In this document: in pieces, positions 54,425 through 63,193 of the stretch
How positions within the stretch are numbered: the stretch's first letter is position 1
Layout: every line of letters starts with the position of its first letter
Source of the DNA: Paraburkholderia sp. BCC1885
GTDB taxonomy: Bacteria; Pseudomonadota; Gammaproteobacteria; Burkholderiales; Burkholderiaceae
NCBI RefSeq assembly: GCF_900996235.1
Contig: NZ_CAAJGM010000208.1
Span: forward strand, 186,001 to 250,000
DNA length: 64,000 bases
Reading direction: 5' to 3'
The notes under the pieces: model-generated
Seen by the model: the letters and a program-made list of their open reading frames with translations, nothing else
Databases searched by the model: none
What the model was told of the DNA's origin: nothing
Position numbers and translations under genes: made by a program

Positions 54425-54549
54425 CCAAGGCAGGAACAGCCGGCGAGGCAGCGCCGGTACGCGCTACCTGCCCGCCGCCATGCCCGCCGGATAACCCCGC
54501 AGCGCCTCTACGACACCGAGTTCTATTCGAGCGCCGCTTGCGTCCCTCC

Positions 54550-56103
54550 TCAAACCACGGATTCCGCCGCGACCCGCTCGCACAGCGCGGTCAGGTCGAT
54601 CAGCATGAGGGTGCCGCGTCCCGGCAATTCGACCGCCTCGGTCATGCCGTTGCCCCAGCCGTTGCCGAGCTGGCGCGTCAGCATGGCCGGGACCGGAATC
54701 CGGCTGCCGGAATCGATGGTGACGATGTTGTCCACCGCGTCGACCACCAGTCCGTATTTCTCGCCGTGGTGCTCGACAATCAGGATCTTCGCGTGCGTCG
54801 CGTCCTCGTAGGGAGGCATGCCGTACATCGCGCGCACGTCGATCACCGTCAGCAATTCGCGGCGCAGATGCAGCACGCCGCGCACAAAGCCGGGCGCGCC
54901 GGGCGTCACGACGATCTCGTCCGAGTAGTCGATCACCTCGCGTAACTGGCCGATCCGCACGCCCAGCAGATGGCCGAGCCGGAAGGTCACGTAGGTCTCG
55001 CGCGTGCCGCCGCCGCGTTTGTGCGCAACGGCGGTCTCGACCCGGTTGCGGTACAGCTCGCGGTGGCCCTGCGCGACGGCGGTAATCTGCGGATGCGTGC
55101 AGAGCGCTTCGGGGCTAAGCAGGATGATGCTGTCGCGCCCGTCGTTGCCGAGACAACCGGCGAACAGCGCGACGTGGCGGCGGCTATACGCGGGCATCAC
55201 CATCAGTTCGTCGTCGCGATAGGCGACGATGCTGCGCACCTCGTCCACCATCAGGCCGACGTGCACGTCCTGCTGGTTGAGCACGACGATGCGCCGTTCG
55301 TCGGCGGTTGTCTCGCGGCCCGTTGTCTTGCGGCCCGTTGTCTCGCGGCCCGCCGTCTGTTGGCCGGATGCCGCCGTGTCCTCCCGTGCGAGTCCCATGA
55401 AGCGCGCGAAGTCGATCACCGGAACCGTCGTGCCGCGCAGGTTCAGCATGCCGATGCAGACCTCGTCCGCCAGCGGCGACGGATGCATGGCGGGCACGCG
55501 GATGATCTCCTGGATCGCGGCCATCGGCAGGGCGAGATGGGCCGCCGCGACCCGAAACGACACGGTCTGGCGGCGCTGCGCCAGTTGCGCGCGCCGCTCC
55601 GTCCCCGCAGCACGATGATGCATCTGCGGCACCTCCGGCAGCCCAAGCAGCGCCGCCGCCGAGAGAATCTGCAGGATCCGCTCGCCGCCATCGAGCTTGA
55701 GCGCGCCGCAGATGACAGGCGGCGCGCCGTCGGTGCGCTCGAAGGTGATCTTCTGCGCGGCCGGCACGCGCAGGATTTCGCCGGTGGTGTCGAATTGCAG
55801 TCCCACCCGCACGTCGCCCAGTTCGACAATCGCGATCTTGCTGGCGGCGCGCGCGGCGTCTTGCGGCAGATGCAGCAACTGCCGCAGGTCGACAATCGGA
55901 ATCAGCGTGCCGCGCAGGTTGAAAAGCCCCAGCAGATGCGCGGGCGCGAGCGGCACCGGCGTAACGGCCGCGGGATAGTTGACCACCTCCTGCAAGGCCG
56001 CGACCGGCAGCGCGAGTTCCGTCTCACCGAGATGAAACGAGCCGAACAGTTCGACCGCGCGTTCAGCGGCGGCACTGCCGGTGGACGTGGCGTTGTTATC
56101 CAT
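54550..56103 (-). CDS. Triple-CheW-domain chemotaxis scaffold protein
   Basis: A cytosolic protein of 517 residues made of three CheW domains in tandem (about 15-155, 180-345 and 365-510). Each has the expected strand-loop pattern with a FNLRG/LNLRG/LHLRR core (GLFNLRGTLIPIVDLR, GMLNLRGTTVPVIDFA, GVLHLRRELLTVIDVR). CheW couples receptors to the kinase CheA, so a three-domain form could bridge several receptors or rings. Between strands of the second domain is a repetitive insert (TTGRETTGRKTTGRETT). The start at 56103 follows cheD by 14 bp; the open frame upstream is only the cheD shadow. Confidence 0.88.
   Translation of the reverse strand: MDNNATSTGSAAAERAVELFGSFHLGETELALPVAALQEVVNYPAAVTPVPLAPAHLLGLFNLRGTLIPIVDLRQLLHLPQDAARAASKIAIVELGDVRVGLQFDTTGEILRVPAAQKITFERTDGAPPVICGALKLDGGERILQILSAAALLGLPEVPQMHHRAAGTERRAQLAQRRQTVSFRVAAAHLALPMAAIQEIIRVPAMHPSPLADEVCIGMLNLRGTTVPVIDFARFMGLAREDTAASGQQTAGRETTGRKTTGRETTADERRIVVLNQQDVHVGLMVDEVRSIVAYRDDELMVMPAYSRRHVALFAGCLGNDGRDSIILLSPEALCTHPQITAVAQGHRELYRNRVETAVAHKRGGGTRETYVTFRLGHLLGVRIGQLREVIDYSDEIVVTPGAPGFVRGVLHLRRELLTVIDVRAMYGMPPYEDATHAKILIVEHHGEKYGLVVDAVDNIVTIDSGSRIPVPAMLTRQLGNGWGNGMTEAVELPGRGTLMLIDLTALCERVAAESVV
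55307..55351. repeat. Three tandem 15-bp repeats in the triple-CheW gene
   Basis: GTTGTCTCGCGGCCC at 55307, 55322 (one change) and 55337, with a diverged fourth at 55352. Each encodes a TTGRE/K unit, so copy-number change stays in frame. Confidence 0.85.
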
Positions 56104-56117
56104 GCTTAGGACCCCGA

Positions 56118-56597
56118 TCAAAGAGTGCGGGTAAACTTTCTCACCGCGAAAGCGTGCTCGTGACAATCGATCAGCAATTGCCTGCCGCATTCGCCGCCCA
56201 CATCCACGTGCACGACCCGCACGCCGAGCGCTTCGAGCAACTGCTGCGCGGTACGGACATTCTGTTCGCCGATCGGCGCATGAGCCGGCCGACGCGCGTA
56301 ATGGACCATATTCGCGCCGCCCGCCAGCACCGCCTCCAGGGCATCGTGCGAGGCGCGCTGCACCTGCATCAGGCTCAGCAGCGACGGAATCGCCTGCGTG
56401 ACGTACTTGGCGCCGATGCCCTCGGGCCGGTTGGGCGCGTCGGGCAGCAGACAATGCGCGAGTCCGTAGATGGCGCGCTCGCGCCACAGCAGCCCGATGC
56501 CCACGCACGAGCCGAGCGTCGCGCGCAACACGTCATGTCCCTTGCCAATCCCGATCGCACACATATGCACCTGAATCTCGCGGGCGTCGTCGGTCAC
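56118..56597 (-). CDS. cheD: Chemoreceptor glutamine deamidase CheD
   Basis: Deamidates receptor Gln residues to Glu, adjusting adaptation, and in some bacteria assists CheC. At 159 residues it has family length. The catalytic pair Cys31 (TLGSCVGI) and His48 (LAHCLLPD) keeps the 17-residue spacing of the T. maritima enzyme. The GTG start overlaps the cheR stop as GTGA, so the two are translationally coupled. Confidence 0.94.
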   Translation of the reverse strand: MTDDAREIQVHMCAIGIGKGHDVLRATLGSCVGIGLLWRERAIYGLAHCLLPDAPNRPEGIGAKYVTQAIPSLLSLMQVQRASHDALEAVLAGGANMVHYARRPAHAPIGEQNVRTAQQLLEALGVRVVHVDVGGECGRQLLIDCHEHAFAVRKFTRTL

Positions 56598-57421
56598 GGA
56601 CGGCCCTCGTTGCGGTAGATCAGCGGCTGCTCGAACACGAAACCCATGTCGAAACGGCTCAACGATTCGGACTCCCCAACGATCAGCACGCCGTCCGGCG
56701 CCATCGCGCGGCGCACGTTTTCGAGCACGGCCTGCTGCCCTTGCGTGTCGAAATAGATCAGCACGTTGCGTAGCAGCGTGACGTCCATCGGGCCGATATC
56801 GCGCGGCAGTTCGTGCAGATTGTGCTTGCGAAAGCTCAGGTTGGCGCGCAGCGCCGGGCCGGCGCTAAAGCCGTCGTCCGCGGCGCTGAAATACTTCGCC
56901 AGCCAGTCGGGATGGGTCTGCTTCAGGCCCTCGATGCTGCGGCCCTGGTAGTGCGCGGCCGCCGCCTTGCGCAGGATCGCGTCGCCGATGTCGGTGGCGA
57001 GAATCCGGTAGCGAAACGCCGGATGCCGGCTGCGAAACTCCTCGCACAGCATCGCCACCGAATACGCCTCCTCGCCGCTCGACGCCGCCGCCGACCACAC
57101 CCGCAAAGGCATGTCGCCATGCCGCTCGAACCAGCGCGGCAGAAACTGCAGGGCGAAGTAATCCCAGATGCGCGGCGTGCGAAAGAACGAGGTTTCGTTG
57201 GTGGTCACCAGATCGATGAAATCACGCACCTCGTCGGGCTTCGCTTCCAGCACATGCAGATAGTCCCGATAGCCGGACAGCGCCAGTTCGCGCAGCCGGC
57301 GTCGCAGACGCCCCTCCAGCAGGGTCCACTTGCGCTCGCTCATGGCAATGCCGGTATGCCGCCGCACCTGGTCGAAAAACGCCCGGCGGGTGGCCTGGTC
57401 GACCTCACGCTCCGTATCCAC
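56594..57421 (-). CDS. cheR: Chemotaxis methyltransferase CheR
   Basis: SAM-dependent methyltransferase adding methyl groups to receptor Glu residues. It has 275 residues with the helical N-terminal domain (TLLEGRLRRRLRELAL) and the catalytic domain (VTTNETSFFRTPRIWD, VWSAAASSGEEAYSVAM, VTLLRNVLIYFD). GTG at 57421 is chosen because AGGAGG lies just upstream; a TTG at 57445 is possible. It starts 13 bp after the receptor stop. No C-terminal receptor-tethering pentapeptide is seen on the receptor, so docking may be direct. Confidence 0.95.
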   Translation of the reverse strand: MDTEREVDQATRRAFFDQVRRHTGIAMSERKWTLLEGRLRRRLRELALSGYRDYLHVLEAKPDEVRDFIDLVTTNETSFFRTPRIWDYFALQFLPRWFERHGDMPLRVWSAAASSGEEAYSVAMLCEEFRSRHPAFRYRILATDIGDAILRKAAAAHYQGRSIEGLKQTHPDWLAKYFSAADDGFSAGPALRANLSFRKHNLHELPRDIGPMDVTLLRNVLIYFDTQGQQAVLENVRRAMAPDGVLIVGESESLSRFDMGFVFEQPLIYRNEGRP

Positions 57422-57434
57422 GGCGCCTCCTGGC

Positions 57435-59132
57435 CTAGACGACAAAACGCGCGACGGTCTGATCGAGCGTTTCCGCGCCCTGCATCAGGGTGGCGCTGGC
57501 GCGCGCAATCGTGTCGCAGGCGCCGGCGGATTTTTCGGTTTCCTCAGCAACCTGCTGGATCGCCGCGCTGACCTCGCGCGCCGCGATGAGCTGCTCGTCG
57601 GCGCCGCAGGAAATCTCCGAAATCGCATGCGTGGTGCGGCTCACGCCGCTCACGATCTTGTCGAACGCCTCGCCTGCCTGCTTCGAGATTTCACTGCCCT
57701 GGGTCACCCGTTTGACCGATTCGTTGATCAGCTTGGAGATTTCCTTGGTCGCCTGCGAGGACCGCTCGGCGAGCTTGCGCACCTCGTCGGCCACCACCGA
57801 GAAGCCGAGCCCGTGCTCGCCTGCCCGCGCCGCCTCGATAGCCGCGTTGAAGGCCAGCAGATTGGTCTGGCTGGCAATCTCGCCAATCACCTTGATGATC
57901 TCGCTGATGTCCTCGGAGGACTTGTTGATCAGCTCCATCGACTCGATCGAGCGCGCAATCGCCTTGGCGCCGCGTTCGGCTTCCTGCTGGGTGTCTTTGG
58001 CGAGGTTGTCGGCGCTGCGCGAATTGTCGGCAATCGAATTGATCGAGGCGGTCAGTTCCTCGATCGACGCGTTCATTTCTTCGACCGTGGCGCCGAGCAG
58101 TTGCGCGCCGCTCGCCACCGTGTTGGCGCGCCCGGCGATATCCTGCGACGAAGCGGTAAAACCACCCGCCGATTCGACCACCTTGCCGATCACGCTGCGC
58201 AGATCGTCCATCATGCGCTTGATGCCGGCGGCGAGCTGGTCGATGGGCTCGTTGCCGGAAACCTGCACCGAGCCCGTCAGGTCGCCCGCGGCGGCCTTGC
58301 TGACCACGGTGAGCAGCGCCGCCACCTTGCGCTGATCGTCGTCCGCGCGGCGCCGCACACGCTCTTCCAGTTCCACCTGGGCGGTGACGTCGGTGGCGAA
58401 CTTGATGACCTTGTGGAGCTTGCCGCTGCCGTCGAAGATCGGGTTGTAGGTGGCCTGAATCCACACCACGCGGCCGCCTTTGGCAATGCGCTTGTAACGC
58501 CCGGCGTCGAACTCGCCGCGGTTGAGCTTGGCCCAGAAGTCGCGGTAATCGGCGCTCGCCGTGTAGGCGTCGTCGCAGAACATGCGGTGATGCTTGCCCT
58601 GGATCTCCTCGAGCCGGTAGCCGAGCGTGTCGAGGAAGTTCTGGTTGGCGAACAGCACGACGCCGGCCAGATCGAACTCGATCACGGCCTGGGCGCGGTC
58701 GAGCGCGCGCACCTTGCCTTCGTATTCGGCATTCTTCTGGCGCGCCGCGGTGATGTCGGTGGCGAACTTGATGACCTTGTACGGCTTACCCGCGGCATCC
58801 AGCACCGGGTTGTACGAGGCGTTGATCCAGACCTCCCGGCCGCCGCGCCCCACCCGCTGGTACTCGCCGTGATCGAATTCGCCGCGTGCGAGCTTTTCCC
58901 AGAACTGCCTGTACGCGACGCTCTCGGCGTAAGCGGGCTCGCAAAACATTCTGTGATGCTGGCCGCGCACTTCGTCGAGGGTATAACCGAGGGCCGCCAG
59001 AAAATTGTCGTTGGCGTGCAGGATAATGCCGTGCAGATCGAATTCGATGACTGCCTGAACACGATTTAGCGCCGCGCTCACCGCGCTAAGCTCGTTCATT
59101 TCCAGGTGCCGCGCGGGCGTTGAATGCTCCAC
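57435..59132 (-). CDS. Soluble chemoreceptor with two PAS domains
   Basis: Methyl-accepting chemotaxis protein of 565 residues without any membrane segment, so a cytosolic sensor. Two PAS domains (about 15-125 and 140-248) are close copies of one another, each with HHRMFC, FWxKLxRGEFD and YKVIKFATDIT/HKVIKFATDVT; this form often binds flavin or heme. A HAMP-like segment leads to the signalling domain with hairpin tip EIASQTNLLAFNAAIEAARAG. The start is taken at GTG 59132, with AGGAG 6 nt before it. It heads the operon with cheR, cheD and triple-cheW. Confidence 0.92.
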   Translation of the reverse strand: MEHSTPARHLEMNELSAVSAALNRVQAVIEFDLHGIILHANDNFLAALGYTLDEVRGQHHRMFCEPAYAESVAYRQFWEKLARGEFDHGEYQRVGRGGREVWINASYNPVLDAAGKPYKVIKFATDITAARQKNAEYEGKVRALDRAQAVIEFDLAGVVLFANQNFLDTLGYRLEEIQGKHHRMFCDDAYTASADYRDFWAKLNRGEFDAGRYKRIAKGGRVVWIQATYNPIFDGSGKLHKVIKFATDVTAQVELEERVRRRADDDQRKVAALLTVVSKAAAGDLTGSVQVSGNEPIDQLAAGIKRMMDDLRSVIGKVVESAGGFTASSQDIAGRANTVASGAQLLGATVEEMNASIEELTASINSIADNSRSADNLAKDTQQEAERGAKAIARSIESMELINKSSEDISEIIKVIGEIASQTNLLAFNAAIEAARAGEHGLGFSVVADEVRKLAERSSQATKEISKLINESVKRVTQGSEISKQAGEAFDKIVSGVSRTTHAISEISCGADEQLIAAREVSAAIQQVAEETEKSAGACDTIARASATLMQGAETLDQTVARFVV

Positions 59133-59310
59133 TTCGTTCTCCTCGTTGAACGCACGTGAAAAACCAAAGCAAGCCGGCGCGCCGCTCTCGGCGAGGCGCC
59201 CGGTCATGCCTTCTCTCGGTTATGTAGTTGTTTGCCGTGCCCGGGAAGCGCCTCCCCGCAGACGATCTTCGGGTCGTCGGCCTTTGCGCTTCACTGGCAC
59301 TGCATCCGGT

Positions 59311-59338
59311 ATATCGGCTGCGAAACATGCAATCTTTA
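59311..59338 (-). promoter_or_regulatory. Sigma-28 (FliA)-like promoter of the chemosensory operon
   Basis: On the minus strand TAAAGATT (59331-59338) and GCCGATAT (59311-59318) are separated by 12 bp; the FliA consensus is TAAAGTTT-N11-GCCGATAA. The start would be near 59304, giving a leader of about 170 nt to the receptor GTG. Confidence 0.6.
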
Positions 59339-59496
59339 TATCGGATTAACCCTGAATTTTTGCAGTCGCCATTTTTGCCTGATTCTCAACAATCGCCTGC
59401 GAGCGTTCATTCGTGGACGATTAATCTGTTGGCGATTAACTAGCCGAGTATTTATTCGAGCAGGATGGCTTTAAAAGTGGCGATCTGTTAAAGGCT
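59339..59496. other. AT-richer spacer after the aminotransferase gene
   Basis: Spacer between the aminotransferase stop and the chemosensory promoter. GTTAAAGGCTTTAAC at about 59478 is a short palindrome but makes a poor terminator. Nothing else seen. Confidence 0.35.
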
Positions 59497-60597
59497 TTAA
59501 CCCCGCAGCGCCAGAGAGATTCGCTTTAATCCTGCCTCCAGTTCGGCACGCGTCGGCCAGCCATAGCCAAGCCTGAAATAAGCGTCTGACATCTCAAACC
59601 AGTGACCTGGGCCGACATACGTGCCCTGCGCATCGATTAGCCGCCGATAAAACGCCTCGGTGCCACCGGCAGGCTCCACGCGCATGCGCGGAAAGCAAAC
59701 CACACCGCCCGAGGGCGCCACCCATTCGAGGTATTCCTCACGGGCAATCCACTCCGTGACGAGAGCCAGACGTGTGCGCATTTCCGCGAGCGTCGGCTCC
59801 AGAATGGCCGCGCGCCGGGCCAATATCTGCTCGCCCACCCATTCGTCGATCACGCTGCCGCAGATGCTGACCTGTTCTTTTGCCGCAAGAAAAAGCTGCT
59901 GCAGGCGCGCATCCTTCGTCACGATCCATCCCAGCCGGATGCCCGGGACGCCGTATGCCTTCGACAATGAGGACACGCTGATCACATGCGGGCCAAGCGA
60001 TGCCGCCAGCGGCAATCTGTGCCCGAATGAAAGATCGCGATACGTTTCGTCCACCAGCAGATAGCAGCCGTGCCGGCGAGCGAGTTCCACCAGCCGCTGC
60101 AACTCGGCCTCGGAATACATCACGCCGGTGGGATTATGCGGACAGGTGACGCTAATGACTTTCGTGGACGGCGTGATCGCGGCGGCGAGTTTGTCGAAGT
60201 CGATCGCGAAGCCTTCCTCGAACAGCAGATCGACACACGTAACCCGGCAACCGATGGCTTTGGGCGTTTCCAGATTGGTCGCATAGTTCGGGCGCACGAC
60301 GACCAGATGATCATACGAACCCAGCAGCGACGTCGCGATGATAAAGAGCGCCCCTGCGGCGCCGGTTGTGATCAGCACGTCGTCGACGCCTAGGCCCGTA
60401 TTGTCGCCGGCAATCAAGGCGCGCAATGACGCCGCGCCGCGGTGTTCGCCGTACAGCAGTTTGAGGTCGGGAATCTGCAGATTCAGGCCTGCAAGCGTCT
60501 GGTCGGCAACCGAGCTTTCCGACAGGTTGTAGTGAATGCGCCCATAGCCGTACTCCTCGGGCGATTCTGTTTCGATGGGCATGCGGACGTATTTCAT
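59497..60597 (-). CDS. Class I/II PLP-dependent aminotransferase
   Basis: Fold-type I aminotransferase of 366 residues. PLP contacts: TTGAAGALFIIATSL (phosphate loop), VTCPHNPTGVMYS (Asn), LVDETYRDL (Asp, Tyr) and the Schiff-base Lys in SSLSKAYGVPGIRLGW; the substrate-carboxylate Arg is in DAYFRLGYGW. GGAGAGAC supports the start at 60597. The substrate is not evident; sequences of this type include capreomycidine-synthase-like and general amino-acid enzymes. It follows a LuxR-type regulator and lies in a minus-strand cluster with a hydrolase and an ornithine cyclodeaminase. Confidence 0.88.
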   Translation of the reverse strand: MKYVRMPIETESPEEYGYGRIHYNLSESSVADQTLAGLNLQIPDLKLLYGEHRGAASLRALIAGDNTGLGVDDVLITTGAAGALFIIATSLLGSYDHLVVVRPNYATNLETPKAIGCRVTCVDLLFEEGFAIDFDKLAAAITPSTKVISVTCPHNPTGVMYSEAELQRLVELARRHGCYLLVDETYRDLSFGHRLPLAASLGPHVISVSSLSKAYGVPGIRLGWIVTKDARLQQLFLAAKEQVSICGSVIDEWVGEQILARRAAILEPTLAEMRTRLALVTEWIAREEYLEWVAPSGGVVCFPRMRVEPAGGTEAFYRRLIDAQGTYVGPGHWFEMSDAYFRLGYGWPTRAELEAGLKRISLALRG

Positions 60598-60694
60598 AAG
60601 TCTCTCCATAAAGATGAAGGGCTTATCGTGCCTGCACGTGAGGGTTGCCACCATCCCTCTCAAGAGGGGGGATATAAAGACGCGCCCGATCGCG

Positions 60695-61459
60695 TCAGTC
60701 GCGCTCGCGGTACAGCGCAAACAACTCGGCAAGCGTGCCAACGCCGAGCTTGCGGAATATCTGTTTGCGATGATCCTTGACGGTATGGCAACTGATGCCG
60801 AGACGCAGCGCGATGGCTTCGGAACCGCAACCGCTCAGAAGCAGTCCGGTTACTTCATGTTCACGGCGTGATAATTGCGGCTTTGGCTCCGCCCTGCTGC
60901 GCTGGGGCAAACGACCGAAGAGAGTCCATTGGCGCTCGAAAGCGGCCGCGATTGGCGCGCGCAGGACTTCCAGTTCATGAAGCCGGTTCGCGGACAACCC
61001 TCGTGCGCCACGTTCACGGTACACACCCAATTCCACCACACCGTGACAGGCCTCGAAATACAGGCCGATTTCTTCGAGCCTTTGCGGCCATCCGACGGTA
61101 CGGTAGCCGAGTTCCTCGTCCGGGTTCTCAATCAGATACCGTCGCAAACCCGCGCCAATGCCTTGGCCGCCAATCCGAAAGTCTCGTGCGCGAAACACGC
61201 CTGGCCGATTGAAGAACTGCAGAACAGGATTCAGGCAATGAGTGACGCTCACGTAGTTCCGAACGCCCTGCGTTCCACCGGCCGAGTCGAAATTGTCGAA
61301 CATCAAGGCAGGTTTTGCGTCCCGACGGTGCACGACAACCGTCGCCAGATCGAAGTCCAGCCAATCGAGCACTGAGCGCGCCGTAACCGCGGCAAAATCC
61401 GCTTCACCGATTGCACCGATCACGTGCCCGAGGACCGCTCCCTGAGTGTGCCGTGACAT
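60695..61459 (-). CDS. LuxR-family transcriptional regulator
   Basis: A 254-residue DNA-binding protein. The C-terminal helix-turn-helix is LSRREHEVTGLLLSGCGSEAI with RLGISCHTVKDHRKQIFRKL. The N-terminal 185 residues look like a GAF-type sensory domain and do not show the Trp/Tyr/Asp set of autoinducer-binding LuxR proteins, so a metabolite sensor is more likely. GGAGG lies 11 nt before ATG 61459. It is 97 bp upstream of the aminotransferase and 57 bp after the hydrolase gene, so it may regulate its own cluster. Confidence 0.85.
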   Translation of the reverse strand: MSRHTQGAVLGHVIGAIGEADFAAVTARSVLDWLDFDLATVVVHRRDAKPALMFDNFDSAGGTQGVRNYVSVTHCLNPVLQFFNRPGVFRARDFRIGGQGIGAGLRRYLIENPDEELGYRTVGWPQRLEEIGLYFEACHGVVELGVYRERGARGLSANRLHELEVLRAPIAAAFERQWTLFGRLPQRSRAEPKPQLSRREHEVTGLLLSGCGSEAIALRLGISCHTVKDHRKQIFRKLGVGTLAELFALYRERD

Positions 61460-61516
61460 ATGAATACGGCCTCCTAAGTGCCTTGATCTACGCGCCCGGC
61501 ACAAGCGGTGCGCACG

Positions 61517-63049
61517 TTATGCCTGCAGCGTTCCGATTGCGTCGTCGTGGCGCAGCGCCCCGCTGTTGATGTTGACTTCCCGCCTGAAGACAACCTGCCG
61601 CTCATTGAACTCGCAAACGACTGTGTCGCGAAAGGCCGTTTCAGCGTATATCCACGTCATCTGCAGTCTTGATGAATCGAGCCAGCACGCTCGTGCGACC
61701 ACGGGACTGCCGCGCAGATGATAGCCGTGGTGCAGGTCGCGGCCTGGCATCTCGTTTGCACGCTCAATCCAGCGGTCTAAGCCTGCCACGATTGCGTGCT
61801 GGCCTTCGGCATCGCTCAGGCGCAGTGCGCATTCATGCCCGGCAAACTCAAACTGCAATTCCTGAATGCCCTGCGCGTTCGGCTGCATGACAAATCGCCG
61901 TGTGCCCACGTTATGATGCACGCCACTGTTTTTTTCAGGGCGCTGGGCCGCGCGGAGGTAAGGCTCTTTCCACGCAACCGGCGCAGCTTCTTTTTGCCAT
62001 TCGGCAATCCGGCCACTGAGTCGCGCGTCGGCAGCATCGGCGGCCGCGCCATCCGTTATCAGCGCATCGAAGGCCGCAGGAAAATACTGATCGATAAACG
62101 GCCAAAGTTTCGCACTGCCCTTGATCGCACCGGTCACGGCCAGCGTCGCACCGTGCTCGGGAAACACCACCGCCATCTGCACAAACTTGCCAATCGCGGC
62201 ATACGTGCCATGAGCACGCGTCCACCAGTGGTATCCGTACCGGCCCGACTCGACATGCGCCCGGGTTGCGTCGGCCACCCACGTCTGCGGCAGCAACCGC
62301 TTGCCCTCCCACATGCCGTTCTGCGCGTGCAGAATGCCGAGTTTTAGCATGTCCGCCGTCTTCGCGATCAGTCCGTTGCCGCCAGGATTGATGCCATCGG
62401 GACCGATGTCCCACGTCTCGTGCGTAATGCCTAACGGTTCCAGCAGTCGCGGCTTCAGGTACGCGTGCAGCGTCTCGCCCGTGACGCGACTCAGGATCGC
62501 CGACAACATATAGCTAGCCGCGCTCGTGTACAGAAACGCGCCCCCTGGCTGATCGACGACAGGAATCCTGAAGAAGGCCTCAGTCCAGCTTGTGCCCAAT
62601 GCTCGCCATTGTGCCCCCGAGGTCTCGCCCGCGTGGCCGAGGCGCATCGTCAGGAGATCCTCGATCGTCATCGCCGCGAGCGATTCGCTCACCTCTTGCG
62701 GCAGCGCCTCGGGGAAGAACGACACGACCTTGTCGTCCAGACGAAACAGCCCTTCTTCCAGTGCGAGACCCATCGCGCACGCAGTAAAGCTTTTCGCCAC
62801 CGAATGCAGATTGCGCGGGCGGTCGGCGCGGTACGGCCAGCGCCAGGCCTCCGCTATCACATGGCCATTGCGATGGATCATCAGTGCGTGCAAGTCGAGA
62901 TCCGCGGCTTCGACGGCGTCCAGAAAGCCGACGATGGCTTCGGCGTCCACACCCATGGATGATGGCGTGGCACGCGCCAAGCCATCCAGCTCAGTGCCGC
63001 TGAGGTGAGCTATCGGTTTCGCCTGGTGGTCGAGAGAAGAGTCTGACAT
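61517..63049 (-). CDS. Beta-lactamase-fold serine hydrolase (class C / NylB-like)
   Basis: A 510-residue protein without signal peptide. The penicillin-binding fold covers about residues 35-330: catalytic SxxK in HSVAKSFTA, and the second motif YTSAAS. Cytosolic homologues include 6-aminohexanoate-dimer hydrolase and esterases, so amide or ester hydrolysis is likelier than beta-lactam resistance. A C-terminal domain of about 130 residues (from about 370) is beta-rich and may bind substrate. The ribosome site is poor. It is downstream of the ornithine cyclodeaminase. Confidence 0.82.
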   Translation of the reverse strand: MSDSSLDHQAKPIAHLSGTELDGLARATPSSMGVDAEAIVGFLDAVEAADLDLHALMIHRNGHVIAEAWRWPYRADRPRNLHSVAKSFTACAMGLALEEGLFRLDDKVVSFFPEALPQEVSESLAAMTIEDLLTMRLGHAGETSGAQWRALGTSWTEAFFRIPVVDQPGGAFLYTSAASYMLSAILSRVTGETLHAYLKPRLLEPLGITHETWDIGPDGINPGGNGLIAKTADMLKLGILHAQNGMWEGKRLLPQTWVADATRAHVESGRYGYHWWTRAHGTYAAIGKFVQMAVVFPEHGATLAVTGAIKGSAKLWPFIDQYFPAAFDALITDGAAADAADARLSGRIAEWQKEAAPVAWKEPYLRAAQRPEKNSGVHHNVGTRRFVMQPNAQGIQELQFEFAGHECALRLSDAEGQHAIVAGLDRWIERANEMPGRDLHHGYHLRGSPVVARACWLDSSRLQMTWIYAETAFRDTVVCEFNERQVVFRREVNINSGALRHDDAIGTLQA

Positions 63050-63193
63050 GGTGTCTGAAGATCGAATGACGTTGGACAGCAGGCTAACATCCTAACCCGC
63101 CGTGCTTCACCTGCGCGGCGTTCGACGGGTTACCTCAATGTTCCTGTCAGGAAGCATTGTCGCGCAAGCAGACACACGCAGCGCCGATCAATC

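Noticed and set aside
56104..56508. Upstream extension of the triple-CheW frame
   Set aside because: It overlaps cheD in another frame; the CheW similarity and a plausible start begin at 56103.
61517..63049. Antibiotic-resistance beta-lactamase
   Set aside because: SxxK and YxS motifs are present, but there is no signal peptide and the length and C-terminal domain fit cytosolic NylB/esterase relatives.
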